64,000 nt of DNA from an uncultured Eubacteriales bacterium. Lineage in GTDB: Bacteria; Bacillota; Clostridia; Christensenellales; Aristaeellaceae. The notes under the pieces are model-generated. The model did not search any database. It was not told the DNA's origin and saw nothing but the letters and a program-made list of their open reading frames with translations. Location of the stretch: NCBI GenBank assembly GCA_900318145.1, contig ONJM01000003.1:96512-160511 (forward strand), written 5' to 3'. Position 1 is the stretch's first letter; every line of letters starts with the position of its first letter. A program made the translations under genes and the position numbers. Positions 8,832 through 17,130 of the stretch are shown here, in pieces.

Positions 8832-8860
8832 AAGCCTGCTTTGAACAGCAGACTTTTTTT
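8832..8860 (+). terminator. Terminator of the O-acetylation operon
   Basis: The stem AAGCCTGCT / AGCAGACTT (one mismatch) with loop TTGAAC is followed by seven T residues. Confidence 0.8.
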
Positions 8861-8871
8861 GTGAGTGGAAA

Positions 8872-9948
8872 TCAGAAGAGCCGCGGCAGGAAGGAACGGA
8901 TACAGCGGCGCCAGACGGTCCAGTCGTGGCCGCCGGGGAAGGTTTCCCGGATAATGTTCAGGCCGCGTCCTTCCAGCCATTCATCGTCCTTTTCAAACGC
9001 GTTGAAATACTGGTCTTCGGTGCCCATGGCGCGGTAGAAGACCCTGAAAGCCCGGTTGAATTCCTCAGGCTTTTCAGCAAGAGCCATATGCGCCTGCGCG
9101 TCATCAGTGGGCCAGGGCGCGCGCATGAAGCCGCTGAAGAGACCGGCGTAGCCGAAGAGATCCGGATGGGTCAGAGTGGTAATGCTGGTCTGGAAGCTTC
9201 CCATGGAAAGGCCGGCCATCGCCCGGTTCCACTTGTCCTTCAGCACATTGTAGCGGGACTCGATAAAGGGAATCAGGTCTTCCACAACGATGCGGGGGAA
9301 GAGCATCCGGTCCGAGGGATCGCCGGTTTTCCGGGTCATGCCGTTGCCCATGACGATGATCATTTCCTTCATTCCGCCTTCCGCCAGAAGACGGTCGGCG
9401 ATCCGGCCGGCGTGACCCTGGTAAATCCAGCCTGTTTCATTTTCGCCGTAGCCATGCTGCAGATAGAGTACAGGATATGCTTTTGCGGGATCCCAGGCCG
9501 GCGGGGTGTAGACCAGGCAGATTTCATGCTTTCCGGTGACGGAGGAAAGGAAGTAGTGCCGGGTCACGGCGCCGTGCGGAACGCCTTCCAGATCGTCCCA
9601 TCCGGCCATATCCGGCACCGGAACATCCACAAAGTTCATGGGACGGCAGCAGCCGTAGCCGATCGGCAGATAGGGACAGAGAACGTCCGCCCCGTCGATT
9701 TTCAGGAAAAAATAAAGGAAACCGGTGCCCATATCAAAGGTGCCCTCCCAGGCGCCGCCTTCCGCGGGAGCAAGGGGGAAGATCGTTCCGAAACGGTCCA
9801 CTGCCACTTCCTTCGCGTCCTTCGCGATGATGCGGAAATGTACTTTCCCGTCCGGCAGGGCTTCGGCAAACTGCTCCCCGTCCCGGTTCGGCTCCCCGGC
9901 GTAAGGATCAAAGGATACGGATACATCCAGCGGCCATTGCTGCTTCAT
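8872..9948 (-). CDS. CE1-like alpha/beta-hydrolase esterase with N-terminal E-set domain
   Basis: A 358-residue cytoplasmic-looking protein (no signal peptide). Residues ~1-110 form an E-set/CBM48-like domain. Residues ~125-358 are an esterase of the feruloyl-esterase/enterochelin-esterase type: YLQHGYGENETGW, nucleophile Ser248 in GLSMGS, probable Asp312, and His341 in GGHDW. This layout fits intracellular esterases releasing acyl or phenolic groups from plant oligosaccharides, although siderophore esterases share the fold. The start at 9948 is preferred over 9990 because GGGAGGGG precedes it. Monocistronic, with its own promoter and an inverted-repeat operator. Confidence 0.82.
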   Translation of the reverse strand: MKQQWPLDVSVSFDPYAGEPNRDGEQFAEALPDGKVHFRIIAKDAKEVAVDRFGTIFPLAPAEGGAWEGTFDMGTGFLYFFLKIDGADVLCPYLPIGYGCCRPMNFVDVPVPDMAGWDDLEGVPHGAVTRHYFLSSVTGKHEICLVYTPPAWDPAKAYPVLYLQHGYGENETGWIYQGHAGRIADRLLAEGGMKEMIIVMGNGMTRKTGDPSDRMLFPRIVVEDLIPFIESRYNVLKDKWNRAMAGLSMGSFQTSITTLTHPDLFGYAGLFSGFMRAPWPTDDAQAHMALAEKPEEFNRAFRVFYRAMGTEDQYFNAFEKDDEWLEGRGLNIIRETFPGGHDWTVWRRCIRSFLPRLF

Positions 9949-9978
9949 GATAAAACCCCTCCCATTCGCAGTATGTGA

Positions 9979-10030
9979 TTGTACGCACATTGTCCGTACA
10001 AATTGTAGGAGATCCGGCGGGAAAAGTCAA
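9979..10030 (-). promoter_or_regulatory. Esterase promoter with inverted-repeat operator
   Basis: On the minus strand TTGACT (10030-10025), 17 bases, and TACAAT (10007-10002) form a promoter. Immediately downstream lies the inverted repeat TTGTACG (9979-9985) / CGTACAA (9995-10001) with a 9-base gap. The half-sites resemble AraR-type operator halves (TTGTnCG), but the gap differs from the contiguous AraR site, so the cognate regulator is open. Confidence 0.7.
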
Positions 10031-10043
10031 GAGCGGCAAAGAC

Positions 10044-10074
10044 AAAAAGCGGCCCGTGACTGCTGTCACGGGCC
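10044..10074 (-). terminator. Terminator of the cystatin-like gene
   Basis: A perfect 10-base stem GGCCCGTGAC / GTCACGGGCC with loop TGCT. On the minus strand it is followed by GCTTTTTG. Confidence 0.85.
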
Positions 10075-10091
10075 GGATTTGAAACGGTGAA

Positions 10092-10517
10092 TTATTCCGC
10101 GGTTTCCGCGCCGGCGCCATAGTCATACAGGGCGCCGAAATCGAAATCGACGATGTTGTTGACTTTGGCGCTGCCTTCCGGATCCCTGTAGATGTAAACG
10201 ATTTTCCAGGAGGGCGCCGCGCCGGGAGCGACTACGGTACCCTGGCACAGGAAAGCGTAATTCGCGCCTGCCACAACCTGGGTGCCCAGGAGTACCACCG
10301 GGACGTAATTCACACCCAGCAAGCCTTCCATTGCCTTGTCAAAGACAGCTTTTGCCTCGTCCGTGATCCCGGGTGTTTCCGGAACGGCCCAGCCGCCGGT
10401 CATCATACCGCCGACCTGCGCTCCTTCTGGATTCTGATTTTCCGTGTTTTCCGCCAGCGCCGCGCAGGCAGTGAACAGCAGGCATACCGCCAGCAGGATT
10501 CCAAACAGTTTCTTCAT
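10092..10517 (-). CDS. Secreted cystatin/stefin-like protein
   Basis: A 141-residue exported protein: signal peptide residues 1-22 (LLAVCLLFTACAALA), with either signal peptidase I cleavage after ALA or a possible lipobox at FTAC. The mature part shows cystatin hallmarks in order: a Gly pair near the N-terminus (MTGGW, residues 41-42), a helix (TDEAKAVFDKAMEGLL), QVVAG at 80-84 in GTQVVAGANYAF, and APSWK (102-105) in the place of the second hairpin Pro-Trp. Cystatins inhibit papain-like cysteine proteases. Inhibitory activity here is inferred only. The start at 10517 is chosen for the SD GAAAGGAAGG. It lies upstream-adjacent to another secreted protein on the same strand. Confidence 0.7.
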   Translation of the reverse strand: MKKLFGILLAVCLLFTACAALAENTENQNPEGAQVGGMMTGGWAVPETPGITDEAKAVFDKAMEGLLGVNYVPVVLLGTQVVAGANYAFLCQGTVVAPGAAPSWKIVYIYRDPEGSAKVNNIVDFDFGALYDYGAGAETAE

Positions 10518-10640
10518 AATAATCCTTCCTTTCTTTACCCATCGCTTATATTTGATTTCAGCGGTTTTCCGTTTTTCCGCGGGGGCGTTTTTCCGCTCCC
10601 GCAATCATTGATACGGAGCGAAAGACAGGATGGCAGTTTG

Positions 10641-11438
10641 TCAGCCGTTGGTGATCATAAAGGCTAGGCCGTCACCGGCGTTTTCCAGATTATCGGTCCA
10701 GATCAGGCTGCCTTCCTCATTCCAGGAGAAGACGGCCGGATATTTTCCTTCTTCTTCGATGACAGCGTCGTAAACGCTGTCGATGGCTTCCGCGCCTGCT
10801 TCCTGGATCTCCTTGCAGGCGGTAAACGCTTCAAGCGTATTATTTTCGGGATTGTAACCGCAGGAGTAGAGCCAGGTGATGTCGGAGGCCTCGCCGCTCT
10901 GCTCGATCACCAGTTTGTAGCCGGAAAAGACGCCGTCTTCAACAACTTCCACATCCCAGTTAACGATCAGCAGATAATTATCACAGACAAAGGTTCCCTC
11001 AAACCAGCCGGTTTTCTCGAATTCCATACCGGCGCCGGCGTCTTCGGCTTCATCCTTCCAGATCAGCTTTCCTTTTTCATTCAGGGAGAAGGAAGCTTTC
11101 GCGTCGGCGGACAGGACGGTGCGGTCAATTTCGACACCGTTTTCATCACGGGTGACGGCTATTTTCTGGCTTTCAACGGAACTGTCGGAAACCAGGGCGT
11201 CCTGCTCTGCGCTGTAAACGCAGAAATAATGCCAGATGCGGGTATCCCCCTCGAGAGAGACTTCCACATCCCAGTACCCGTCCATGCAGTTGATTTCCAC
11301 AGTATCAAACCCGTTCCGCCAGATGCTGTCGAACCGGTCACGGACTGGGTCGTTTATTCTGTCCGTGTTTTCCGCCGAAACGGAAGCACACAGCAGCACC
11401 ATGCTCAGCACCAGAAGCGCGGCTATTTTTTTCTTCAT
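10641..11438 (-). CDS. Secreted protein of unknown function with internally duplicated domain
   Basis: A 265-residue exported protein with signal peptide (KKKIAALLVLSMVLLCASVSA, cleavage before EN) and SD GAGGAGGT. The mature part is two related ~120-residue halves: each has a 'D-x-Y/N...W-D-V-E-V' segment and ends with 'FSxNExGxLIWxDxxExAGxGxxF' (around residues 125-145 and 240-262). I do not recognise the family. It is strongly acidic with few Cys. It has its own promoter with an AT-rich palindrome over the -10 box, so it is likely specifically regulated. The 123-base gap to the cystatin-like gene allows cotranscription. Confidence 0.65.
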   Translation of the reverse strand: MKKKIAALLVLSMVLLCASVSAENTDRINDPVRDRFDSIWRNGFDTVEINCMDGYWDVEVSLEGDTRIWHYFCVYSAEQDALVSDSSVESQKIAVTRDENGVEIDRTVLSADAKASFSLNEKGKLIWKDEAEDAGAGMEFEKTGWFEGTFVCDNYLLIVNWDVEVVEDGVFSGYKLVIEQSGEASDITWLYSCGYNPENNTLEAFTACKEIQEAGAEAIDSVYDAVIEEEGKYPAVFSWNEEGSLIWTDNLENAGDGLAFMITNG

Positions 11439-11513
11439 AAAAGTATACCTCCTCAAATAGTCCTGAATACGCCGTTTCACCGGGATAACGCTGCGCGGCG
11501 TTTTTCTTCATAC

Positions 11514-11549
11514 ATATAACGTTATATAACGGAAAAAAAATCCTGTCAA
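11514..11549 (-). promoter_or_regulatory. Promoter with 14-base palindrome at the -10 box
   Basis: On the minus strand TTGACA (11549-11544), a 17-base spacer and TATAAC (11526-11521). The perfect palindrome ATATAACGTTATAT (11514-11527) covers the -10 box and start region, a likely repressor site. It drives the duplicated-domain secreted protein. Confidence 0.7.
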
Positions 11550-11595
11550 CAAATTGTAACAATTTTGAGCAGGGAATGTCACAAAACGGGGAACC

Positions 11596-11624
11596 TTGAC
11601 GGCCAGTCTCCCCCACGATAGAAT
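11596..11624 (+). promoter_or_regulatory. Promoter of larC
   Basis: TTGACG at 11596-11601 and TAGAAT at 11619-11624 are separated by 17 bases. A second TATAAT at 11629-11634 lacks a good -35. It is back to back with the promoter of the secreted protein gene. Confidence 0.6.
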
Positions 11625-11707
11625 AAGCTATAATTTCAGCAAAAAAGAACTGTAGCGAAACCTGAACCGGAGAAACCGGGAAATAAGATTTCAGGAGGAA
11701 CACAGAG

Positions 11708-12958
11708 ATGAAAACACTTTATATCGAATGCGGCATGGGCGCGGCGGGGGACATGCTGACGGCGGCGCTGCTGGAACTGATTCCGGACCGTCAGGCATTT
11801 ATCGGACGGATGAACAGCCTTGGACTGCCGGGGGTCCGGGTGGAAGCGGAACCTTCCGTGAAATGCGGGATTACCGGAACGCATATGAAGGTTACGGTAA
11901 ACGGGGAGGAAGAGGAATCGCATGACGATCACGGGCATGACCATGAACACGATCACGAACACGAACATGATCATGAACATGGGCATGCGCACGGCCATGA
12001 TCATCCGCACCATCACGCTTCCGCGGCAGACATCAGTGCGGTGATTGACGGGCTGGAGATTCCGGACAAGGTAAAGGAGGACGCGAAAGCGGTATACAGG
12101 ATCATCGCCGGCGCGGAAAGCAAGGTACACGGGCGGCCGGTGGAGGAGATCCACTTTCACGAGGTGGGGACGATGGACGCGGTGGCGGATGTGGTCGGCG
12201 TTTGCCTGCTGATGCATGAAATCGCCCCGGAACAGGTTGTCGTCTCGCCGGTGCACGTGGGATCCGGGCGTGTGCGCTGCGCCCACGGCATTCTGCCGGT
12301 GCCGGCGCCGGCGACCGCGCTGATTCTTACCGGGATTCCCACTTACGGCGGGCAGGTGCGGGGAGAACTGTGCACGCTCACAGGCGCCGCGCTGCTGAAA
12401 TACTTCGCCGACCGCTTCGGCGACCGCCCGGTGATGGCGGTAAATCTGATCGGCTACGGCATGGGGAAAAAGGATTTTGAGCAGGCCAACTGTGTGCGGG
12501 TTTTCCTGGGGGAAAGCGAAGGAGAACGGGAAATCGCCGTAAAGCTGGAATGCAATTTGGACGACATGACAGCGGAGGATATCGGTTACGCCATGGAGCA
12601 GCTGTTTGCGGCCGGAGCGCGGGATGTCTATACGCAGCCCGCGGGCATGAAAAAAAGCAGGCCGGGAATCCTGCTGAGCGTGGTATGCGCACGGGAAGAC
12701 GCGGACCGGCTGGCTGAAGAGATCATGCGGCATACGACGACCCTTGGAATCCGCCGGATGGAGATCAGCCGGTATGTGCTGAGGAGGGAAATCAGGCCTG
12801 TAGCCACCGAATTCGGAGAAGTGCGGGTGAAATACGCCTCCGGCATGGGGACGGAAAAAGCGAAACCGGAGTATGAGGACATTGCTGCCATCGCACGCAA
12901 AAACGGCATTCCGGTCAGAACTGTCCGGGAAGCGGTGCAAAAAGCAATAAGGAAATAG
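11708..12958 (+). CDS. larC: LarC, nickel insertion protein for the nickel-pincer nucleotide cofactor
   Basis: A 416-residue cytoplasmic protein of the LarC (DUF111) family: N-terminal YIECGMGAAGDMLTAALLEL, then a very His/Asp-rich metal-binding stretch (~residues 75-105), then KVHGRPVEEIHFHEVGTMDAVADVVGVC and LECNLDDMTAEDIGYAMEQLFAAGARDVYTQPAGMKKSRPG. LarC inserts nickel into the pincer cofactor used by lactate racemase-type enzymes. In Lactobacillus larC is read through a programmed frameshift; here it is one continuous frame. larA, larB and larE are not in this window, so the consuming enzyme is elsewhere. Own promoter; SD AGGAGG. Confidence 0.93.
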   Translation: MKTLYIECGMGAAGDMLTAALLELIPDRQAFIGRMNSLGLPGVRVEAEPSVKCGITGTHMKVTVNGEEEESHDDHGHDHEHDHEHEHDHEHGHAHGHDHPHHHASAADISAVIDGLEIPDKVKEDAKAVYRIIAGAESKVHGRPVEEIHFHEVGTMDAVADVVGVCLLMHEIAPEQVVVSPVHVGSGRVRCAHGILPVPAPATALILTGIPTYGGQVRGELCTLTGAALLKYFADRFGDRPVMAVNLIGYGMGKKDFEQANCVRVFLGESEGEREIAVKLECNLDDMTAEDIGYAMEQLFAAGARDVYTQPAGMKKSRPGILLSVVCAREDADRLAEEIMRHTTTLGIRRMEISRYVLRREIRPVATEFGEVRVKYASGMGTEKAKPEYEDIAAIARKNGIPVRTVREAVQKAIRK

Positions 12959-12979
12959 CGGTTTTTTGTTTCCGCGGTC

Positions 12980-14053
12980 TCAACGGATCCCATCCTTCAA
13001 CAGTTGAATGACAGCGTCTCCCACCTCACGGGTGGAGGCTGTACCGCCGATATCGGGCGTCAGTACCCGCTTTTCGGCCAACAGGCACCCGACTGCGGTC
13101 AGTACGCGGGTTCCCCATTCCTTATACCCGAAGAAATCCAGCATCTGGGAAGCGGACCAGATGGAGGCCAGGGGATTGGCGATCCCTTTTCCCGCGATAT
13201 CCGGCGCGGATCCGTGGATCGGTTCAAACATGGAAGGGTATTTCCGCTCCGGATTCAGATTGGCACCGGCTGCCAGGCCAAGTCCGCCGGCAATCGCGGC
13301 GCCCAGGTCTGTGAGGATATCCCCGAACAGATTTGAGGTCACTACGATTTCAAAACGTTTCGGATCGCGCACCATGAACATGGCTGCCGCGTCCACCAGC
13401 AGGGTGCAGGTATGGACGTCCGGATATTCCCTGCCGATCTCAGCGAAGATCTGATCCCAGAAAACCATGGAATAATTCAGCGCGTTGCCTTTGCTGACGC
13501 TGGTCAGCGTTTTATGCTCCTTCCGGGCCAGTTCATAGGCATAGCGGATAACGCGTTCGCAGCCGCGGCGGGAAAACACGCTGTTCTGGATCACTACTTC
13601 GCCGGGTTGATTCCTGTACAGCCATGCGCCGCTTCCCGCGTATTCCCCCTCGCTGTTTTCACGGATAAAAACCATATCAATATCTTCAGGAGCCGCGCTT
13701 TTCAGGGGACACGGCGCGCCCCGCAGCAGTTTTACGGGACGAAGATTGATATACTGGTCAAAGCTTTTTCGGATGGCCAGAAGGAGCCCACGGAGGGAAA
13801 CATGGTCCGGTACCCCCGGCGCGCCAACGGCGCCGAGATAGATTGCGTCAAAGGCTTTCAGCTGATCGATGCCGTCGTCATCCATCATTTTTCCATGCTT
13901 CAGATAATAATCGCATCCCCAGGGGAAACGCGTCCATTCGAAACGGAACCTGCCGTCCAGTTCTGCGGCGGCATTGAGTATCCGGATTCCTTCCGCGGTC
14001 ACTTCCGGACCGATTCCATCCCCGGGGATATAGGCTATCCTGCAGATATTCAT
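12980..14053 (-). CDS. Tartrate/D-malate dehydrogenase (isocitrate/isopropylmalate dehydrogenase family)
   Basis: A 357-residue NAD-dependent beta-decarboxylating dehydrogenase. Visible motifs: IPGDGIGPEVTAEG at the start, VSLRGLLLAIRKSFDQYINLRPVKLL (substrate-binding Arg region), IRENSEGEYAG, NLFGDILTDLGAAIAGGLGLA with metal-binding Asp residues, and EPIHGSAPDIAGKG. The spacing and 'LRGLLL.IRK.FDQY.NLRP' match the TtuC/DmlA subgroup better than LeuB, so tartrate or D-malate is likely; exact substrate is unproven. SD GAAGGAGGAAG precedes the ATG. Convergent with larC. Confidence 0.85.
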   Translation of the reverse strand: MNICRIAYIPGDGIGPEVTAEGIRILNAAAELDGRFRFEWTRFPWGCDYYLKHGKMMDDDGIDQLKAFDAIYLGAVGAPGVPDHVSLRGLLLAIRKSFDQYINLRPVKLLRGAPCPLKSAAPEDIDMVFIRENSEGEYAGSGAWLYRNQPGEVVIQNSVFSRRGCERVIRYAYELARKEHKTLTSVSKGNALNYSMVFWDQIFAEIGREYPDVHTCTLLVDAAAMFMVRDPKRFEIVVTSNLFGDILTDLGAAIAGGLGLAAGANLNPERKYPSMFEPIHGSAPDIAGKGIANPLASIWSASQMLDFFGYKEWGTRVLTAVGCLLAEKRVLTPDIGGTASTREVGDAVIQLLKDGIR

Positions 14054-14141
14054 GAGCTTCCTCCTTCAACGGTTTCCACTGTGTCAGACTGAACAGAAAC
14101 AAATAGCCTTCCATACGCGGCCGGACGAAAAAGAAGCCGGT

Positions 14142-15563
14142 TTATGCAAGCGTGTCGCTTTCGCGGATCCGGGTCCGGTCCGGTTTCCACCCAAGCAGGG
14201 CCTGCTGCCCTTCCGGGGTAACAGGACGGATCCATTTTCCGCGGAAAAGATGGATCTGCATGAGTACATAACGGATCGGCTCATCCGCGTAACAAAGCGC
14301 AAAGACTGCCAGCGTCGGCCATTTCAGAACCAGGCCGGATACGCAGACCAGCGGCAGTACCATTGCCCACATAAAGACGATTTCCAGGACGGTTCCGCGG
14401 GTGGCGTCCCCGGCTGCGCGGAATGTGTCATTCTGCGTCCAGTTGCCCATCCGGATGACACCGAAGGAAAGATAGATACACATCATCCCGAAAACCAGGC
14501 GGAAGCTTTCCCCCCGCATTCCCATGAGGCGCAGGATGGGCGTATGGAGGGAGATCAGAACGATGCCGAGCAGCGCGATAAAGCTCTGGCACAAATAAAC
14601 CAGCCGCCACGCCCTTCCGTAGGCTGTGTCCGGCCGGCCCGCGCCGACTTCGGTGCCGACAAGGACGGAGGCAGCGTTGGAGAAACCGGCGAAGAAGCCG
14701 ATGACCAGGCCTTCCAGCGTGCGGAATACCGCGAGAGCCGCGATGGCTTCCTCCGGCTGGCGGCCGAGAACAACATTGATCACCATGTTGCCGACGCCGA
14801 TCAGCACTTCATTGCAGAGAATCGGGAAGCATTTCTTCAGATAGGTTTTCACGAAAAGACGGCTCCAGCGGAAGTGGCGCCGGAACGCCAGGAGATATGC
14901 GTGGCCGCTCCTGCGGGCGGCGGTCAGAATGACGGCGCAGTTGACCGTCTGCGCGATGACAGTAGCCGCTGCCGCGCCCCGTACACCCATTGCCGGAGCG
15001 CCGAGGTTGCCGAAGATCAGCACCCAGTTCAGGAAAATATTGGTTACAACGCCCGCGACGGATCCCCACAGCGGAATCCGGACCCGGTCCGTACAGCGCA
15101 GAAGGGATGACATCGCCATGGAAAAAACGATCAGCGGGTAGCCGAAACCGGCGATCCGGAGATATTCCACGCCGATCCGCTGAATGTGCTCCTTGTCCGT
15201 GTACAGGCGCATGACCGTTTCGGGGAAGCACGCTGCCAGCAGGAAAAACAGGAACCCGACTGACATCATGCAGGTCAGTGTCAGCCCGTAGGAACGGTTG
15301 ATGCCGTCGTCATCCTTCGCGCCCCAGTATTGGGAAAAGAAGAGCATACCGCCGCCGACAAAGCCCCAGTACCCTGAAAACATCAGGGAGGAAAACTGCG
15401 CGCAAAGACCTACTGCCCCGATTTCCGTACTGCCGAGGGAGGCGATCATCATCGTATCCACCATGGATCCGGTTGTGGTCAGCAGATTCTGCAGTGCTAC
15501 AGGTATGGCGATAACAGCGATTTTTTTCAGAAAAGCGCGCCAGGGATAGCGCAGAACCGGCAT
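14142..15563 (-). CDS. MATE family efflux transporter
   Basis: A 473-residue membrane protein with about twelve hydrophobic segments in two related halves, beginning with the MATE pattern IAIPVALQNLLTTTGSMVDTMMIASLGSTEIGAVGL and containing FSGYWGFVGGGMLFFSQYWGAKD. MATE proteins export cationic drugs or metabolites using Na+ or H+ gradients. It is transcribed in the same direction as the dehydrogenase, 88 bases upstream of it, possibly cotranscribed. SD GGAGAGAGGG. Substrate unknown. Confidence 0.9.
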   Translation of the reverse strand: MPVLRYPWRAFLKKIAVIAIPVALQNLLTTTGSMVDTMMIASLGSTEIGAVGLCAQFSSLMFSGYWGFVGGGMLFFSQYWGAKDDDGINRSYGLTLTCMMSVGFLFFLLAACFPETVMRLYTDKEHIQRIGVEYLRIAGFGYPLIVFSMAMSSLLRCTDRVRIPLWGSVAGVVTNIFLNWVLIFGNLGAPAMGVRGAAAATVIAQTVNCAVILTAARRSGHAYLLAFRRHFRWSRLFVKTYLKKCFPILCNEVLIGVGNMVINVVLGRQPEEAIAALAVFRTLEGLVIGFFAGFSNAASVLVGTEVGAGRPDTAYGRAWRLVYLCQSFIALLGIVLISLHTPILRLMGMRGESFRLVFGMMCIYLSFGVIRMGNWTQNDTFRAAGDATRGTVLEIVFMWAMVLPLVCVSGLVLKWPTLAVFALCYADEPIRYVLMQIHLFRGKWIRPVTPEGQQALLGWKPDRTRIRESDTLA

Positions 15564-15718
15564 CCGGACACCCTCTCTCCGTTTTCCGGGAATCAGTTCC
15601 CGGATTGTTTTACAGTCTCAACCGCAGAATCATTTCCGTTTTTATACAAAACCGAAATCCGTATACAGCAGCATACCCGGATCAGACACAGCAGGTTTTC
15701 CGCAGGTGATGCTCATAA

Positions 15719-16270
15719 TCATTCCGGACACTCTGTTCCGTCAATAATCCTTACGATTTCATCCCAGGTGCGCACCCGGATCATGCCGTTGGCCTCCGCG
15801 TCATAATCTTTGTTGTAGGGGGCGGTGAACAGGATTTTCCGGTAATCCCCGCCTTCCAGATTGTGAATCCCGTCGTCAATCAGCACATCGCCCCGGATCA
15901 TCTGCTTCCGGCTGGTGATGATGACCTGTTCCCAGGAAAGGAAGGGGAAATACCTGAAAAGGACATTTTTGATTTTTCCTTCCACATGTTCTGATTCGGT
16001 GGCGGTGACGATATATACTTCATGCCCCTCATCCATAAAATGCTTCAGGGCTTCCGCCGCGCCGGGAATGGGCTTCACCCCTTCCCAGAAACCGGGTTCG
16101 CACATGAAGTCAAGGATTTCCCTTTTGGCGATGCCCGGGAAAGCGCATACGATGCTCCAATCGGTGACATCATCCACAGACGCGTTCCGGTGAAACTGCT
16201 CGTTGGCTTTTTTTACCAGCGCTTCAAGCAGCTTTTCAATGGTATCGTCCATATCCACGAGGATCGTCAT
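15719..16270 (-). CDS. 5'(3')-deoxyribonucleotidase-like HAD phosphatase
   Basis: A 183-residue HAD-superfamily protein of the NT5C type: catalytic VDMDDTIEKLLEAL at residues ~5-12, small cap (HRNASVDDVTDW), TATES, and motif VLIDDGIHNLEGG. These enzymes dephosphorylate pyrimidine (deoxy)nucleotides or related small phosphates. SD GGAAGGAAAC lies upstream of the ATG. A 155-base gap separates its stop from the MATE gene on the same strand; no terminator is obvious there. Confidence 0.85.
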   Translation of the reverse strand: MTILVDMDDTIEKLLEALVKKANEQFHRNASVDDVTDWSIVCAFPGIAKREILDFMCEPGFWEGVKPIPGAAEALKHFMDEGHEVYIVTATESEHVEGKIKNVLFRYFPFLSWEQVIITSRKQMIRGDVLIDDGIHNLEGGDYRKILFTAPYNKDYDAEANGMIRVRTWDEIVRIIDGTECPE

Positions 16271-16399
16271 ATCGCTGTTTCCTTCCGTAATGCATCATGA
16301 CTTCGCTGATATTATCCATGATAACGCATCCGATTTCAAGGAGAAAAGATTCAGCCGGACAGACGACTTGCTTCCGGGTGGCACGCGCTCCGGTCCCCA

Positions 16400-16428
16400 T
16401 TGGATTTATCATTCCGATATGCTACAAT
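16400..16428 (+). promoter_or_regulatory. Probable promoter of the GNAT-kinase pair
   Basis: TTGGAT at 16400-16405 and TACAAT at 16423-16428 are separated by 17 bases. They are followed by a GC-rich ~125-base leader before the ATG at 16558. Confidence 0.5.
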
Positions 16429-16557
16429 AAACGGGATTTTCGGGCAGAATAACAGAAAAAAACGGCGCCGCGGCATGAACTGCATGAAAACCCGCCGAAA
16501 TGTACCGGGGCAGAATGAAAATGCCGGGCGGAAAGAGTACCGGGGACGGAGGGCCGG

Positions 16558-17130
16558 ATGAGGATTGAAACGGAGAGACTGATCATCACGGAATTTTCCA
16601 TGGACATGGCGCGGGATGTTCATCTGAATTCACTGGATGAGGATACCAGGAAATTTGTTCCGGACGAAGTGTTTGAAACAGAGGAAGAAGCACGGGAAGC
16701 CATCAGCTTTCTGATGTCGCAGTACGGGAAGCCTGACGGGCCCCAGGCATACCCTGTGCTTACAGGGAACGGCGGAGAAAACATCGGATATGTTCAGATG
16801 GTTCCGCTGGAGGACGGAAGCTGGGAAATCGGCTATCATATCGCTGAAAAATACACCGGAAACGGATACGCGACAGAAGCCGTCAAAGCTTTTCTGCCGG
16901 CGGCGGCGGACGCAGTCGGAATTGATGCGGTATACGGTATCTGCCTGAGCGGCAACGCGGCATCAAAAAAGGTCCTGCTGAAATGCGGATTTGATCCTGT
17001 TTCTGAAGGCATCGGTGAATACCAGGGCGCGAAACGTGAAATCTTCAGGAGCGTCTGGAAGAGGCCGCTGAAAACCTGCCCGGAGGCAATGAACGACCGG
17101 GAAAAGCCAAAGGGAGGAGACGAAACGTGA
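16558..17130 (+). CDS. GNAT N-acetyltransferase (RimJ/RimL-like)
   Basis: A 190-residue acetyltransferase starting MRIETERLIITEFSMD, with the RimJ/RimL layout: IGYHIAEKYTGNGYATEAVKAFL (acetyl-CoA loop) near residues 90-115 and GNAASKKVLLKCGFDPVSEG near 135-150. The substrate may be a protein N-terminus or a small amine. The last bases overlap the GTG of the next gene (GTGA), so the two are translationally coupled. Confidence 0.85.
   Translation: MRIETERLIITEFSMDMARDVHLNSLDEDTRKFVPDEVFETEEEAREAISFLMSQYGKPDGPQAYPVLTGNGGENIGYVQMVPLEDGSWEIGYHIAEKYTGNGYATEAVKAFLPAAADAVGIDAVYGICLSGNAASKKVLLKCGFDPVSEGIGEYQGAKREIFRSVWKRPLKTCPEAMNDREKPKGGDET

Noticed and set aside
11925-12010. Tandem short repeats (CATGAxCAC-like)
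   Set aside because: They are the codons of the His-rich metal-binding stretch of LarC, not a CRISPR or DNA repeat array.
11636-12940. A 434-codon minus-strand frame
   Set aside because: Antisense to larC.
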